From Choanephora cucurbitarum (Eukaryota > Mucoromycota > Mucoromycetes > Mucorales > Choanephoraceae), in assembly GCA_025331435.1 (NCBI GenBank), contig JAIWNI010000057.1, forward strand, positions 62,001 through 126,000: a stretch of DNA of 64,000 nucleotides, in the 5' to 3' direction. The notes below the pieces were generated by a model that did not search any database, was not told the origin of the DNA, and saw nothing but the letters and a program-made list of their open reading frames with translations. Below, piece after piece: positions 34,800 to 45,274 of the stretch; position 1 is the first letter of the stretch; each line of letters begins with the position of its first letter. Made by a program: the position numbers and the translations under genes.

Positions 34800-35631
34800 A
34801 GATTCAATGAGAGGGAACTCGAAACTTTTATTAAAAAGAAAGAGAGGGAACTAATTCTACTGCACGTTCATGTTATGTTGATATACTATTTCTATCTCGG
34901 TTTCAATCAATCACTCCGTTGCAATTTTATCTGTATGAGCAGTTTTCCTACTGGAATGACTGGTCACCTTTATAAAAAGATGTCTGTAGCCAGATTTCAT
35001 CCTCTGCCTTGAATAAAGTGGAGATATATTTTCAACTAGGTTTATATCTTGATGAGAAGCTATTTATGCTTTATCAAGATATGTGTTATGTCTTGGAAAG
35101 TATCTGAATATATCAGGCTTAACTGTTTCATACTTGTTCACTTGTTTCGTTGGATGTTAGATCAGTTTAAATAGTGTGATAATGATAAACAAGTCCTTTG
35201 TGTGTATGTCTCAGAACTATCTTTATCCAAGTAATGATTTAGTCTTTTCTGATAGTGAAATCTCTAGAATCATTGCTTGTATTGTTAGATGCTGCTACCT
35301 TGATTTTATAAGGCCTATGCAACCATCCTATTATAATAATGTACCATGTCATATAGCTATTTTCAGTATTGAAGAAAAAGGAGAATCCATGAATATAAGT
35401 CTGATCATGCTTTCAATGTGTTAGCTACGCACATTGAATGCCTTATATATCACTTCATCGCTTTTTAGCCAGCACTTGCTATATGCTTAATTTCCGTCTT
35501 CCCTTTGGTAACATTTAGTGTAATTTTAGGTTTCCAACTTTATGAACATTGTTTGGTTTATTGTTATTTTGACATTATCTGTCAAAATAACATTTATCTT
35601 TTCTTGAGATGATTAATTGAATTTCCGAATT

Positions 35632-36160
35632 TTATATTTTCTTGTTTGAATGCATGCCCAAATACGACAGATGTAAATCGGTGTTTGGAGATCTCGTGCA
35701 AGAGATGGCTGAGAGCAAATCCATCGCCGCCTGCTTTGTTACGGTACCTTCAAACACACCTGGCGTTGCTGCGCTTGACGACTCGGATGACGAAGCTATT
35801 GCAGTTGGCTTGCTAGAGGATAACACGGGCGAGGATGGTATCGTAGATGGTGTAGGCGCTATTTGAGTGCCTGCTAAGAGGGAAGGATTGCAGTAAGAAT
35901 CATAAGTTGAAACTAAAGCACCTCTCATCAACTTACCAGCAACGTATGTCATATATGTGACGCTGTCTCGTATGATGGCCTATTTCCCCATGATAATAGG
36001 TCGTTTGTCGCTTAACTCTTCCACATATACCACGTCCAGCCCGGCTTGGTCAAGCACAGCGAGGCAGTGATCGCCATTTTCTTGTAACATGGGCATTCCA
36101 AAAGCTTTACAAGCGGCTTCCACCCCGTTGTACATGATGAAAAACTGAGAATCTGAAAAT
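35632..36160 (-). pseudogene. Broken minus-strand coding remnants in the TIR element
   Basis: A 51-codon frame starting at about 36135 (MYNGVEAACKAFGMPMLQEN, then LDQAGLDVVYVEEL and DKRPIIMGK) ends in TAG. After it, a frame with RDSVTYMTYVAG reaches a GTAAG donor and continues at about 35875 as a Ser/Pro-rich stretch down to 35632. GC content and codon patterns look coding, unlike the AT-rich flanks, but no full protein can be assembled and I recognise no domain. They could be parts of a decayed transposase or captured gene. Confidence 0.4.
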
Positions 36161-36365
36161 TGATGAAAAAAGATGCTATCAATTGAGGATCAAAATAAAG
36201 GGGAGGAGAAAAAGAAATGAAAAGTAATGATAAGTTTAAAAGAAATGAGAATCTGGAAGAGAAAAAAAAAAAAGGAGAGGCACTTTTAAAACACCAAAAA
36301 TAAAAGAGAGTGGCACACCCAATTTTTTGTTTATTTTTAACGCTTTTTTTTTCTTATTTCCATAT

Positions 36366-36490
36366 GAGCTCATATTTCTGGGTGAGTCGAGGTACCGTTC
36401 AGCTCATATTGGGTGAGTCGAGGTACCGTTCAGCTCATATTTCTGGGTGAGTCGAGGTATCGTTCAGCTCATATTGGGTGAGTCGAGGTG
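36366..36490 (-). repeat. Subterminal tandem repeats at the inner edge of the right TIR
   Basis: Four units alternating 29-31 and 34-36 bases, each containing GGGTGAGTCGAGGT, then an A/G-C-C/T variation, then GTTCAGCTCATAT; half have an extra TTTCT. The left inner edge has one unit and part of a second (32130-32171). The array is partly inside and partly beyond the region shared by the TIRs. Confidence 0.85.
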
Positions 36491-37116
36491 CTGTTCAGCT
36501 TAAATTGCTGTTCTAGTTGGGTCCTTTATGGCAATACCTAGTACTTTTCCCTCTAACTCCTTCACAGCAAGTTCTATTTGACAATATCAGCATAGTTTAT
36601 GCTAAATCCTTTATAATCTGACAAAAAAAAGCAATAGCTTGCATTTACTCAACAAAAACAAAAACGCACTCAAATGAATTTCTCTTTAACTTATGAATAT
36701 TCCCCCTTAATCAATCCCACTCCAGTGACAACCAACGACAAATTCCTGTTTACTCAAAATTCTAATTAGTTTCGTAGGAGAGTTGTTTTATGATTGGCTT
36801 GTCAAAAGTTTTTTGAGCTGGAATGCTACCTCCTAAAGTTTAAATTTTAGACCCAAATCATTGTAAGCTTCGTGACATAAAGGCCCTTACTTCAAAAATC
36901 ACAAAGGCCAGTGAAGCGTTACCTACTGTTCACCTCAAAAATATAATTCAGCCTTTTTATTTCTTTTAAAAAAGTGGCCACATAAACAACATTTACAAAA
37001 AGGGACCAATTGGGTTTCAAACAAATGATCAAATGGAGCTCAAAAAAGAGACCAAATTTTCTCAAAAAAGAGACCAATGTTTTCAAGAAAGTGTCCAATT
37101 GACAGTGGAAGTACTG
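36461..37116 (-). repeat. Right terminal inverted repeat of the TIR element
   Basis: Mirror of 31515-32171. It ends GGAAGTACTG at 37116, followed by TA. Shared landmarks include TTTGACAATATCAGCATAG (about 36577), GTGAAGCGTTACC (about 36912) and GAGACCAATGTTTTC (about 37070). Nearly perfect identity to the left arm. Confidence 0.9.
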
Positions 37117-37438
37117 TATACGCATATATAGATACACAAGAGTCATAGAACCATACGTCATCGCAAGAGCCTACGTTTATTTTCAGAAAGAAGAAAGACA
37201 TTGTCGTATTTGACTTATCACATACTCTTCTTTTCGTATGAGACTACCTTTCAAAGGATTCACTCTCCGACTTGTTCCAATATAATTTTTTCTTTTTTGC
37301 TTTCTTTAATGAGCTCTTCCTCACACTTTAATAAAAGGATAAAACAGAGACTCATCATTCTTTGATTTTTATTCTTCTATATTCTTAAGTTTGAGTTTTA
37401 TTAAGTTCTAGTTATCAATAAGCCTTAATCCCACAGAC

Positions 37439-38626
37439 ATGTCTCGTCTAGATAAATTGCCAAGAGAAATTATATCGCTTATCTGTGCCTTACTAAAGCA
37501 GCCTGCAAAATATAGTTGTATTTTCGTAAATAGAGAGCTATATGATGCGGCAATACCAGAGCTTTGGCGAGAGCCTACACTAGTTACTACTGCTCCATTG
37601 AAAAAGCTAATTCGATGTCTCAAAATATCAAAACATCAAAGAGGAGAATATATCCGCACTCTTAAATTAGGCTACAAAGTAAGCTTAAACGATGATGAAC
37701 TATTGGCCTTATTGCAATTGACGCCCAACTTGGAAGTATTGGAGCTAAGGAAGGCAGATCAGATTACTGACAAGAGTATTGTCCATGTTTCACGTTACTG
37801 CAATCTGCTGAAATCGTTTGGCGTTACCAATGCGCTGATTACCTATCGCTCAGTGCATTATTTGGGCCAGTGCCTTCAATTGAAACGTTTGACACTTGCT
37901 GCATGTTCTAATCTATCACCATTAGCCCTACTTCCTTTTGTTTCACATAAGATCGAGTACCTAGATTTATCAGGCTGCAAGTGGCTCAATGTACTAGATA
38001 CAGCTTATGATCTGGCCTCATTTCAACATATAACGCATCTAAATTTGGTTTGCTGTGATACTATCAACATGGAATTTATTCATTATATCACCCAACAAGA
38101 TTGCTTAGTAAACCTGCAGGATTTTTCTCTCACAGGCGGGCTCATTATAGAAGATAGTGCCATTATACCCTTTGTCAAGTCACATCCCAACATTCGCGGC
38201 CTCTTCCTACTCGAATGTGCCATAACAGATCAATCCCTGGACGCTATTGCTACTTACTTGCCGCTTTTACATAATTTAGATCTATCGTTCTGCCGTCGTT
38301 TAACTACTAATGGAGTACGCCGTTTGATTAACTGCTGCCAAAACTTGCGATTGCTTGGTCTAAAGGATTGTGGCATAACACAGACCAGCTTTTCCGAAAT
38401 TCCGAACACAATTACAGAAAACTATCCTTATTTGAGTACCTTGAGTTACATAGACCTGGGGTATATAAGAGCACAACATGCAATTCAAGAAGCAAGTCCA
38501 AACGAAGAAACAAGCGATACAGAAATGGTAGAGGATACACCAAATGTAATGGAAAATGAGGATGATAGTATAATTGAAAGCTATGGTTTTATTCAGCAAT
38601 ATCTGAGCACAAGTATCTCTTTATAG
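37439..38626 (+). CDS. F-box / leucine-rich-repeat protein
   Basis: Probable substrate receptor of an SCF ubiquitin ligase, 395 aa, single exon. The N-terminus MSRLDKLPREIISLICALLK through LWREPTL is an F-box. From about residue 70, AMN1/FBXL-type leucine-rich repeats follow: LTPNLEVLELRKADQITDKS, LKRLTLAACSNLS, IEYLDLSGCKWLN, LLHNLDLSFCRRLTTNGVRR, LRLLGLKDCGIT. The C-terminal 60 residues are acidic (EETSDTEMVEDTPN). The target is unknown. The gene begins 320 bases beyond the TIR element, so its promoter lies immediately next to the insertion. Confidence 0.88.
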   Translation: MSRLDKLPREIISLICALLKQPAKYSCIFVNRELYDAAIPELWREPTLVTTAPLKKLIRCLKISKHQRGEYIRTLKLGYKVSLNDDELLALLQLTPNLEVLELRKADQITDKSIVHVSRYCNLLKSFGVTNALITYRSVHYLGQCLQLKRLTLAACSNLSPLALLPFVSHKIEYLDLSGCKWLNVLDTAYDLASFQHITHLNLVCCDTINMEFIHYITQQDCLVNLQDFSLTGGLIIEDSAIIPFVKSHPNIRGLFLLECAITDQSLDAIATYLPLLHNLDLSFCRRLTTNGVRRLINCCQNLRLLGLKDCGITQTSFSEIPNTITENYPYLSTLSYIDLGYIRAQHAIQEASPNEETSDTEMVEDTPNVMENEDDSIIESYGFIQQYLSTSISL

Positions 38627-40523
38627 ATTTGTCATGGGGAGAATAGTCTAAATTGTTGTGTGACAAATAACAAGGGAGAAAGCAATGACCATCCTATACC
38701 ACTTCTTTTTTTTTATTTTCTAAATAAAAATTATAGCTTCTAATTGATTCACTGAAGTAACGGCTATCTTTTCTCTTTTCTCTCACTCTTTATTGTTTTA
38801 GGACTATATACCTTCAAGCATCTACTTTGACTAGCAAACTAGAAAGAAAAAGTTTAATTGCTTTAAACTTTTCTTTTTGGTCTTCTAGGAAAGAGTTTTT
38901 AATGCAGAAGTTTCTATCGGAGATTAGTTCATTAAGGTTACAAGACCAAGTGAGAGCACACACGAAAGAAAAAGGCTATCTGAATAGAATGTAATTGCTC
39001 AATTGTATACATGGGTCAAGAAGTACGGTTTTGAAGTTTCTCTCATCCATCCTACTCATTCTGCACTAGCTTCAAGACATCAATCTTTTAGTCTGAATAT
39101 TTGTCACGACAAGAATGCGTGGTAACCATATAATAAGTAAATGCAGACTATCAATAGGTTTCACTGCTTTCCAATTCTATTCAGTTCTTTTTCTTTTGAT
39201 ACAGATAATTTGAGAAACATTGTCATATTTAAAGCATTCAGAATGGCTATAGAAACAGTATTCTTTGTCTTATAAAGCAAACATATGTCTGGTGCTACAA
39301 AAGACAATCAAAACAAAAAAACTTTAAAATCTCTATCTATGTCCTACGTAGTGAGGCAAAGCTATTGGTGTTATTATAAGTTTTTTGTTACAATAACCTA
39401 AAGCTTTTAGAGTTGCAAACGCAAATTGTATGAGCAAAAAGAAAAATGTATAAATCACACATTGAGTAGTCAACTCCTAATCTACTGCAAAAAACAACAA
39501 CAAAGAGCTCGCTTGAAAGAGCTATTGTCTAATTAAGGAAGTGGATTTTGTGTTTTGTCTCTGAAGTGGTATCTTTGCTCTTTTCCGAAAAGGAGTGATA
39601 GGTATGATTTTGTGTTTATTGAACTGAAAATGATTGCTTCCTACTTTAAAGTTACCATATACCTCAATTTGGTTTTGAGGTAAAAAATGTTTTAGTATAG
39701 ACACTAAGCAAGCGTTTAATTGGGACGTAAAACAGGCTTTGATTTCTAGTTGTAAAGCAAGGCAAATACAAAGAGTCATACAATCATATCTTTTTTTTAT
39801 GATTCTTCTGATGATCACATTTTCCCTCTTAAATCCTTCCTGAAACATAGTGGACATTGACTTTTGAGGCCAGAACTAGCTAGATCTGCTATTTAATAAG
39901 GATTACACAGCAATTATCCAGAATAGTGAAATTTAACATATTATGGTATTCAACCATGTTTTTTTTGTCAAGCCCGTATGTCTTTCTTTGTTTTTTTTAA
40001 TAAAATAAAAAACACTAAGTGGGGTTCCTTACCTTGTCAACTAACATACAGATATAGTTTGCTAAGCATATATCCTCAGTCCGGAAGGCAGGAACAAACG
40101 GCAAATTTGGATCTCAAAAACAATATTTTGCTTCTAAAAGATCGACAGTTCGTTCAAAATGGATGACAACTGCACCAATCCGCTTATGACTGAATAGACT
40201 TCGTTGTTCCCTTAGATGCATAGACGCGGTGTTTAAATATCATACAACAACACTAAGCCGTGCAAACATAGAGAGAGAGATAGAGAGGGACACCTACTGT
40301 TTTAATTCTAGACCACTTCAGTTTGGTCGTGAGAGATTAACCTTACAAACTTCTGGTAAGCTTTTAAGTTCCATATAAAGGCTTTGTGTTCTACAACAAA
40401 AATATTACTTTCCTTTTTATAACTTCTTTCTTTTTTTCCTCCTTTTCTTCTCTCTCTCTCTCTCTCTTCCTTCTCTCAGTTCTTCTTTCTTTTTTTCTGT
40501 TCAATATTTTTTTTAATCTAAAA
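38627..40523. other. Intergenic region (1.9 kb), transportin promoter at its end
   Basis: No supported gene. A 111-codon minus frame at 39522-39857 has no motif or splice context and is probably chance. The final 100 bases (about 40424-40515) are an almost pure C/T tract, typical of fungal core promoters, directly before the transportin ATG. Confidence 0.5.
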
Positions 40524-43500
40524 ATGGAATGGCAACCTAATCCACAAGGCTTATCTGAATTACTGAGTGTACTCCAAGAAGCTGTTCACCCAAACAATCG
40601 AGAACAACGTATTGTTCAGAGAGTATGACAGTTCTTTTTTTGTCAAGACAATTACAATCTGACTTTTTTTTTTTAAAAAAGAAACTAGCTCTGTTCAACG
40701 AAATACCAGAATATAATGCTTATTTAGTCTACATTACAGTGTTAATGCGCCAACAAGATAACTATATACGAGCCATTGCAGGCTTGACGTTAAAAAACAA
40801 TATACTCAATCATTTCAACAAGACACCACTTTGGGTGTTGAACTATGTCAAGTCTGTGTGTCTGCAGTCTCTTGAATCACCTGATGTGGATAGCACCATT
40901 AGGAGAACAATAGGCTCTGTCATAACAGCCATTATTGTTCAAGGTCAGATTGATCAATGGCCAGAAGTAACACAAACGTTGATAAGCTTGTTGGAAACAC
41001 CTTCAAATCATTTAACTTCTGAGGTAAGGTAGGCCCCCCTTTTTAAGTAGCTATATTTGTACGTATATAAACAAAGCACTCATATATAAAAATAGATGAC
41101 ACTAGATATCTTACATAAAATAAGTGAAGATAATGCTTCTGATCTAATGAAAACAGACGAGCAACCCATAATTGATCTGATCATGCCACACCTTATTTCT
41201 TACATCTCTCGAGGCAGCCATCGACATTGTATCATGGCAATCTCTATCATCAGCCATTACATAAAGCATAAACCAACTTCTTTATCGAACAGCATTTCTA
41301 TCTATATACGATCGTTACTCCAAGTTGGGTTAGAACAAGATATCCAGCTACGACAAGAGGTATGCCGGTCTTTTGTACTTCTACTTGATCACTTTACCAC
41401 TCAGACATTGCCTCATCTCTCTGGCCTAGTGGAGTATATGATTACCTGCAATCAATCAGAGCACACCAAAGTAGCACTAGAAGCCTGTGACTTTTGGTAT
41501 CTGTTTGCTCGATTGCAAAAAGCACATGTTTTCTTGACCCCTTATTTGCCTCGTATTATACCCATTGTTTTAAATTCCCTAATCTATGCAGAAGAAGATC
41601 TCATTATGTTTGGTGGCGCTGAAGAAGACAACGATCCTAATCCACAAGATCTACCAACCCGATTTGGACATCGTTTCAGCGCACGGCATCGCTATGTATG
41701 TTATGACGATGATGATAGTGAAGAGGATGAAGATGATTTAGAAGATGAAGAGTTTTTCTCTGAATGGACTCTGAGGAAATTTAGTGCGACCGCATTAGAG
41801 GCTCTCACATTATCTTTCACTTCTCAGGTGACTCATATCCTTTTACCCCTTTTGGACCATGCTTGGTCTAGCAACGATTGGAAAGTTGTGGAGAGTAGCA
41901 TTCTTGCATTAGGTGCTGCAGCTGAAGGTAACCAAAAGCAATAGGAAACTCTGTGTGTATGTTACTTAGTGTTTTATTAGGTGGGCTTGATTCGATTGAA
42001 CCTCATCTTTCAAAATTAATGCCTTTTCTGATCACAAGTATGTCAAGTCAAGATGTAAGGAAATAGAAAAGATATTGGTGTATTGGTTTTTATTACTTAT
42101 GCTTCTTTAAGGCTCATGTACGTTATATCGCATGCTGGACCTCAAGTCGATTTTCAAATTGGATAGTTGCACAAAGTACTACACAGGAAGGTCGCACATC
42201 ATTCTATGAGCCTGTTCTTCGTGCCCTGCTACGTCGTTTGTTAGACAAGAGCAGCCGAGTTCAGGAAGCAGCCTGCTCAGCACTTTCCACTTTAGAGGAA
42301 CATGCATCAGTTGAAGCACTCGATCCTTATTTACCTACTATCTTGAACCATCTTGCAAGAGCATTAAGGTTGTACAGACATCGAAATTTACGATTGCTCT
42401 ATGACACTATTGGTACCCTAGCTGAATCTGTAGGTTCTTCATTAAGCAAGCCTGCCTGCGCTGCAGCTTTAATATCTCCCTTAATATCCAAATGGAACAA
42501 TCTACACGATACAGACTTGGACCTTTTCCCATTACTAAGTGTAAGAGCAATTCTCTTTCAAGGAAGAAAAAAAAAGAGAGAGAGATAGAAACTAATCATA
42601 AAAAAGGTATTTAGTGTCTAACCGATATCGCTACTTCAGTGGGTCAAGGCTTTTTACCGTTTACTGAACCAGTCTTTACGCGATGTGTACAACTCGTCTC
42701 TACCACGCTGCAACAAATCGTAAAAGTTACTGATGAAGACTTTGATTCGGTCCAAGATGAGTTTATTGTCGCACCTCTTGATCTCTTGTCAGGTATTGTG
42801 CAAGGATTAGGTAATTCGGTAGAACCTTTTGTTAGAAAATCAACCTTGTTACCATTGCTTACTGTCTGTGCACATTATGTAAGTTACTACCTAATGTAAA
42901 TATCTATAGATACTAAACAACTTGCTTTGACTCAAGACTACCCGATACGAGGTATTGCGGCCAACTCATGCATTAATAGGATACCTTGCCAAAGCATGCT
43001 TTGTCACACTCGAGCCCTTTGTGGAACGAGTCATGCCAGAGCTTATCCGACAACTAGAAAATGAAGATGTTGCCTATCTATCAGCACGAAACAATGCCAT
43101 TTGGGCCATTGGTGAGATTGCGATGCGTTGGCGACAAGATAAGATGGAACGATACATAGATCCCATTTTAAAAGTGTTGATTCGACTGATACAGACAAGG
43201 CCCTATGCGGATTTGAATGAAAATGTTGTCATCACACTGGGTAGAATCGGTATTCATCATGCAGCCATGATGGCACATACACTTCCACTCTTTGCTCCTA
43301 CATGGCTTTACCTATCAAGACAGATAGAAGAAGGTGGTGAGAAGAACAGTAGTTTTCATGGATTCTGTCTTATGATCAAGTATTTTCCACAGTCTCTGAA
43401 TGATACAGTAAAGTGTTGATCGTTATCCAATCAAAATGTCAATCTAACTCTATTTCTATATGTAGTCTATTCGAATGATGCTTCATTCTATTGGAGAATT

Positions 43501-43639
43501 GCAAAATCCTTCAGATACACTTCAATTGTTGTTCAGCCAAATTGTCTCTGAATACCGTGGGTTACTTAATCCCGAACAATGGAAATCAGTTTCTGCAGGC
43601 TTAACAAACCCACACTTAATACAATATACTGTAATTTAA
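40524..43639 (+). CDS. KAP104: Transportin / karyopherin beta-2 (Kap104, TNPO1-like)
   Basis: Nuclear import receptor for PY-NLS cargo such as hnRNP-type RNA-binding proteins; binds RanGTP and nucleoporins. Eight exons join cleanly: 40524-40622, 40682-41023, 41096-41927, 41981-42054, 42112-42540, 42615-42878, 42937-43407 and 43466-43639, about 894 aa, close to the usual 890. HEAT repeats run throughout. Strong matches to animal transportin-1 are MEWQPNPQGL at the start, ALEACDFWYLFA, the acidic H8 loop (DDDDSEEDEDDLEDEEFF) followed by WTLRKFSATALEAL, SSRVQEAACSALSTLEE, and NNAIWAIGEIAMRW. The C-terminus is slightly diverged. The gene converges on the FAR1-domain gene, 68 bases away. Confidence 0.95.
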
Positions 43640-43707
43640 ATTGTGATCCTAATTGTGTGTGATATATCCATTCTTTATGTATATAAAATAGAGAGATATG
43701 TAATACA

Positions 43708-44739
43708 CTAAGAATAAGTGTTGTTCATGGTGTCAATCGGTGTGATTGTGTTCAGATCAATAGCAGAAGAGGCTAATAAGCCTTCAGGAAGAATAGCTGG
43801 GTGATCAGGTGGTAGATCCAGCACATTTCTTCGCTTCAAATCTTGCTGAATATTCTCAATATCCTTAGCCAGAATGTTACTAGCCCCCTTTGATTTAAGT
43901 GACTTGACAATCAGAGACACACTAACATGGTCACGTAACAATCGATGAACATCCAACAGCTGTTCAGGTGTGAGTGTACGGTACATGGCATAATGGCTTT
44001 CATTGCTGTTGATTGGATGGTTATGTTCGCCTATGCTCTTACGAATCACCCAAAAGCTGCCTTTACAATGACGAGCATAGATCATGCAAGCACAGCCTGT
44101 CTTTTGTGATTTGCGGATCCGAGGCTTCACTGTGCCTGGTGTAGGACGCTTTGTGTTACGACGATACTGTCCACCGTGCTTACAGATCAGATAGATCTTG
44201 GTCTTATCTGATTTACTGGTTGTCAGAGCTACATTGTGTTTACGACCATACTCATAGGCTTCTGTACGAAGATCTTCAAGTGAATCAAACATACGGCCTA
44301 CAGAGAACCTTTGATAGAACTCAGAAAGGATAGGATTTGAGGGATCCATTGGAATAATAGGTGCAATCATGATGGGTGGAGGTGAATCATTAGTAGTAAC
44401 AGTAGTAGTGGTATTAGTTGAAGATGGCTCCATTGAATTATCTGCAGGATGAAGAGGAGAAGACTCACCCGGCAGCATCAAGAGTGAATGAGGTGGATTG
44501 GCTGCTACCACAGCAGCAGCAGCATGAAGTAGGTCTTCTGATGGATTAGGAGGTTTCATGCTTGTTTCTCCCAAGATAGGGTGTGCTAGATGTGTGTTCG
44601 TCAGGCTACGAATGATGGGCTGGCTGTTGACATCCAGTAGTGTTTGCTGCGTATAGTCTGTGATATTCTTGGTTAGTGGTTGACTGTTGACTTGAGACAG
44701 TAAGTCATCATCGTGTGAAGGATCTTGCTTGGCTTTCAT
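43708..44739 (-). CDS. FAR1-type DNA-binding domain protein (WRKY-GCM1 zinc fold)
   Basis: Probable transcription factor of transposase origin, 343 aa, intronless. The N-terminal 130 residues are low complexity (Ser/Pro/Thr/Ala-rich). The FAR1/FHY3 zinc domain lies at about residues 140-235: MFDSLEDLRTEAYEYGRKHN, then YLICKHGGQYRR, KSQKTGCACMIYARHCKGSF, and ending in GEHNHP, giving the C-x-C-x-HNH zinc pattern. A helical tail follows (TPEQLLDVHRLLRDHVSVSL). FAR1 domains derive from the DNA-binding part of Mutator-like transposases. The DDE and SWIM parts are absent here, so this is either a domesticated gene or an isolated domain. It lies in a gene-dense area with no terminal repeats noticed. 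Confidence 0.8.
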   Translation of the reverse strand: MKAKQDPSHDDDLLSQVNSQPLTKNITDYTQQTLLDVNSQPIIRSLTNTHLAHPILGETSMKPPNPSEDLLHAAAAVVAANPPHSLLMLPGESSPLHPADNSMEPSSTNTTTTVTTNDSPPPIMIAPIIPMDPSNPILSEFYQRFSVGRMFDSLEDLRTEAYEYGRKHNVALTTSKSDKTKIYLICKHGGQYRRNTKRPTPGTVKPRIRKSQKTGCACMIYARHCKGSFWVIRKSIGEHNHPINSNESHYAMYRTLTPEQLLDVHRLLRDHVSVSLIVKSLKSKGASNILAKDIENIQQDLKRRNVLDLPPDHPAILPEGLLASSAIDLNTITPIDTMNNTYS

Positions 44740-45274
44740 ACTGGAGGAGACTTAATTTTTCAATTTTTCAATTTTTTTTTTAGGAACAAAGCTATGTACA
44801 CACCAACAAGCACACTATTTTAAAGATTAGGTTGTATATAGATGTGTGTGTGTATCTAGAGGTGTGTGATAAAGAAAAAAAAAATATTTTTTTTTAGGAC
44901 GCCTATTTTTTTTTTAAATGGCTCTTTTTTCTTTATTTTCTGGACGAATAAAATTATATTTTTGGGAATAAATCCGAATTGAAAATGATCCAAGTTTTTT
45001 AAACAAGAGAGAGAGTTTCTTTACCTCCTATTTATACCTGCTATAATGCGTCATCATTTGCATTATCTCATGCTAATATGAATTTCTTTATGCCTAAAAG
45101 GTAGCTAATACAAAAAAAAGGAAAGCTTGTCATTGATTTAAATGCCGAATATTTCTTCCCAATAGAGGAGGGGGATATCTTTACTTTTTCTCTTCTTTTG
45201 AACACAAAAAAAAGTAAAACAATTAAAGCATAAATAATCAATTCCCTTTCTTTATCTCGTAAATTTTGAATGCT
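44740..45274. promoter_or_regulatory. Divergent promoter region, FAR1-domain / CRAL-TRIO genes
   Basis: About 535 bases between two divergent start codons. It holds long T runs (about 44768-44780 and 44905-44917), GT repeats (about 44845-44855) and a T/C-rich block just before the CRAL-TRIO ATG. No specific operator was identified. Confidence 0.45.

Larger units (their letters stand above)
31515..37116. mobile_element. 5.6-kb DNA transposon-like element with 656-bp TIRs and TA target site
   Basis: The ends begin CAGTACTTCCACTGTCAATT and are exact inverted copies, each flanked outside by TA (31513-31514 and 37117-37118). TA targets and CAGT ends are usual for Tc1/mariner/pogo-type elements, but the very long TIR and the absence of a recognised DDE/D transposase leave the class open. 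The two TIRs differ by about one base in a run of A (near 31665 versus 36970), so insertion or homogenisation was recent. The interior (32172-36460) contains an AT-rich, possibly LTR-derived part, a small TIR element, a serine-recombinase-like minus-strand gene fragment, other minus-strand ORF fragments and a tandem subterminal array on the right side. Confidence 0.88.

Noticed and set aside
31515..37116. LTR retrotransposon
   Set aside because: The long terminal repeats are inverted, not direct, and flanked by TA; no gag-pol frame was found.
39522..39857. 111-codon minus frame
   Set aside because: AT-rich composition, no recognisable motif, no promoter or splice evidence.
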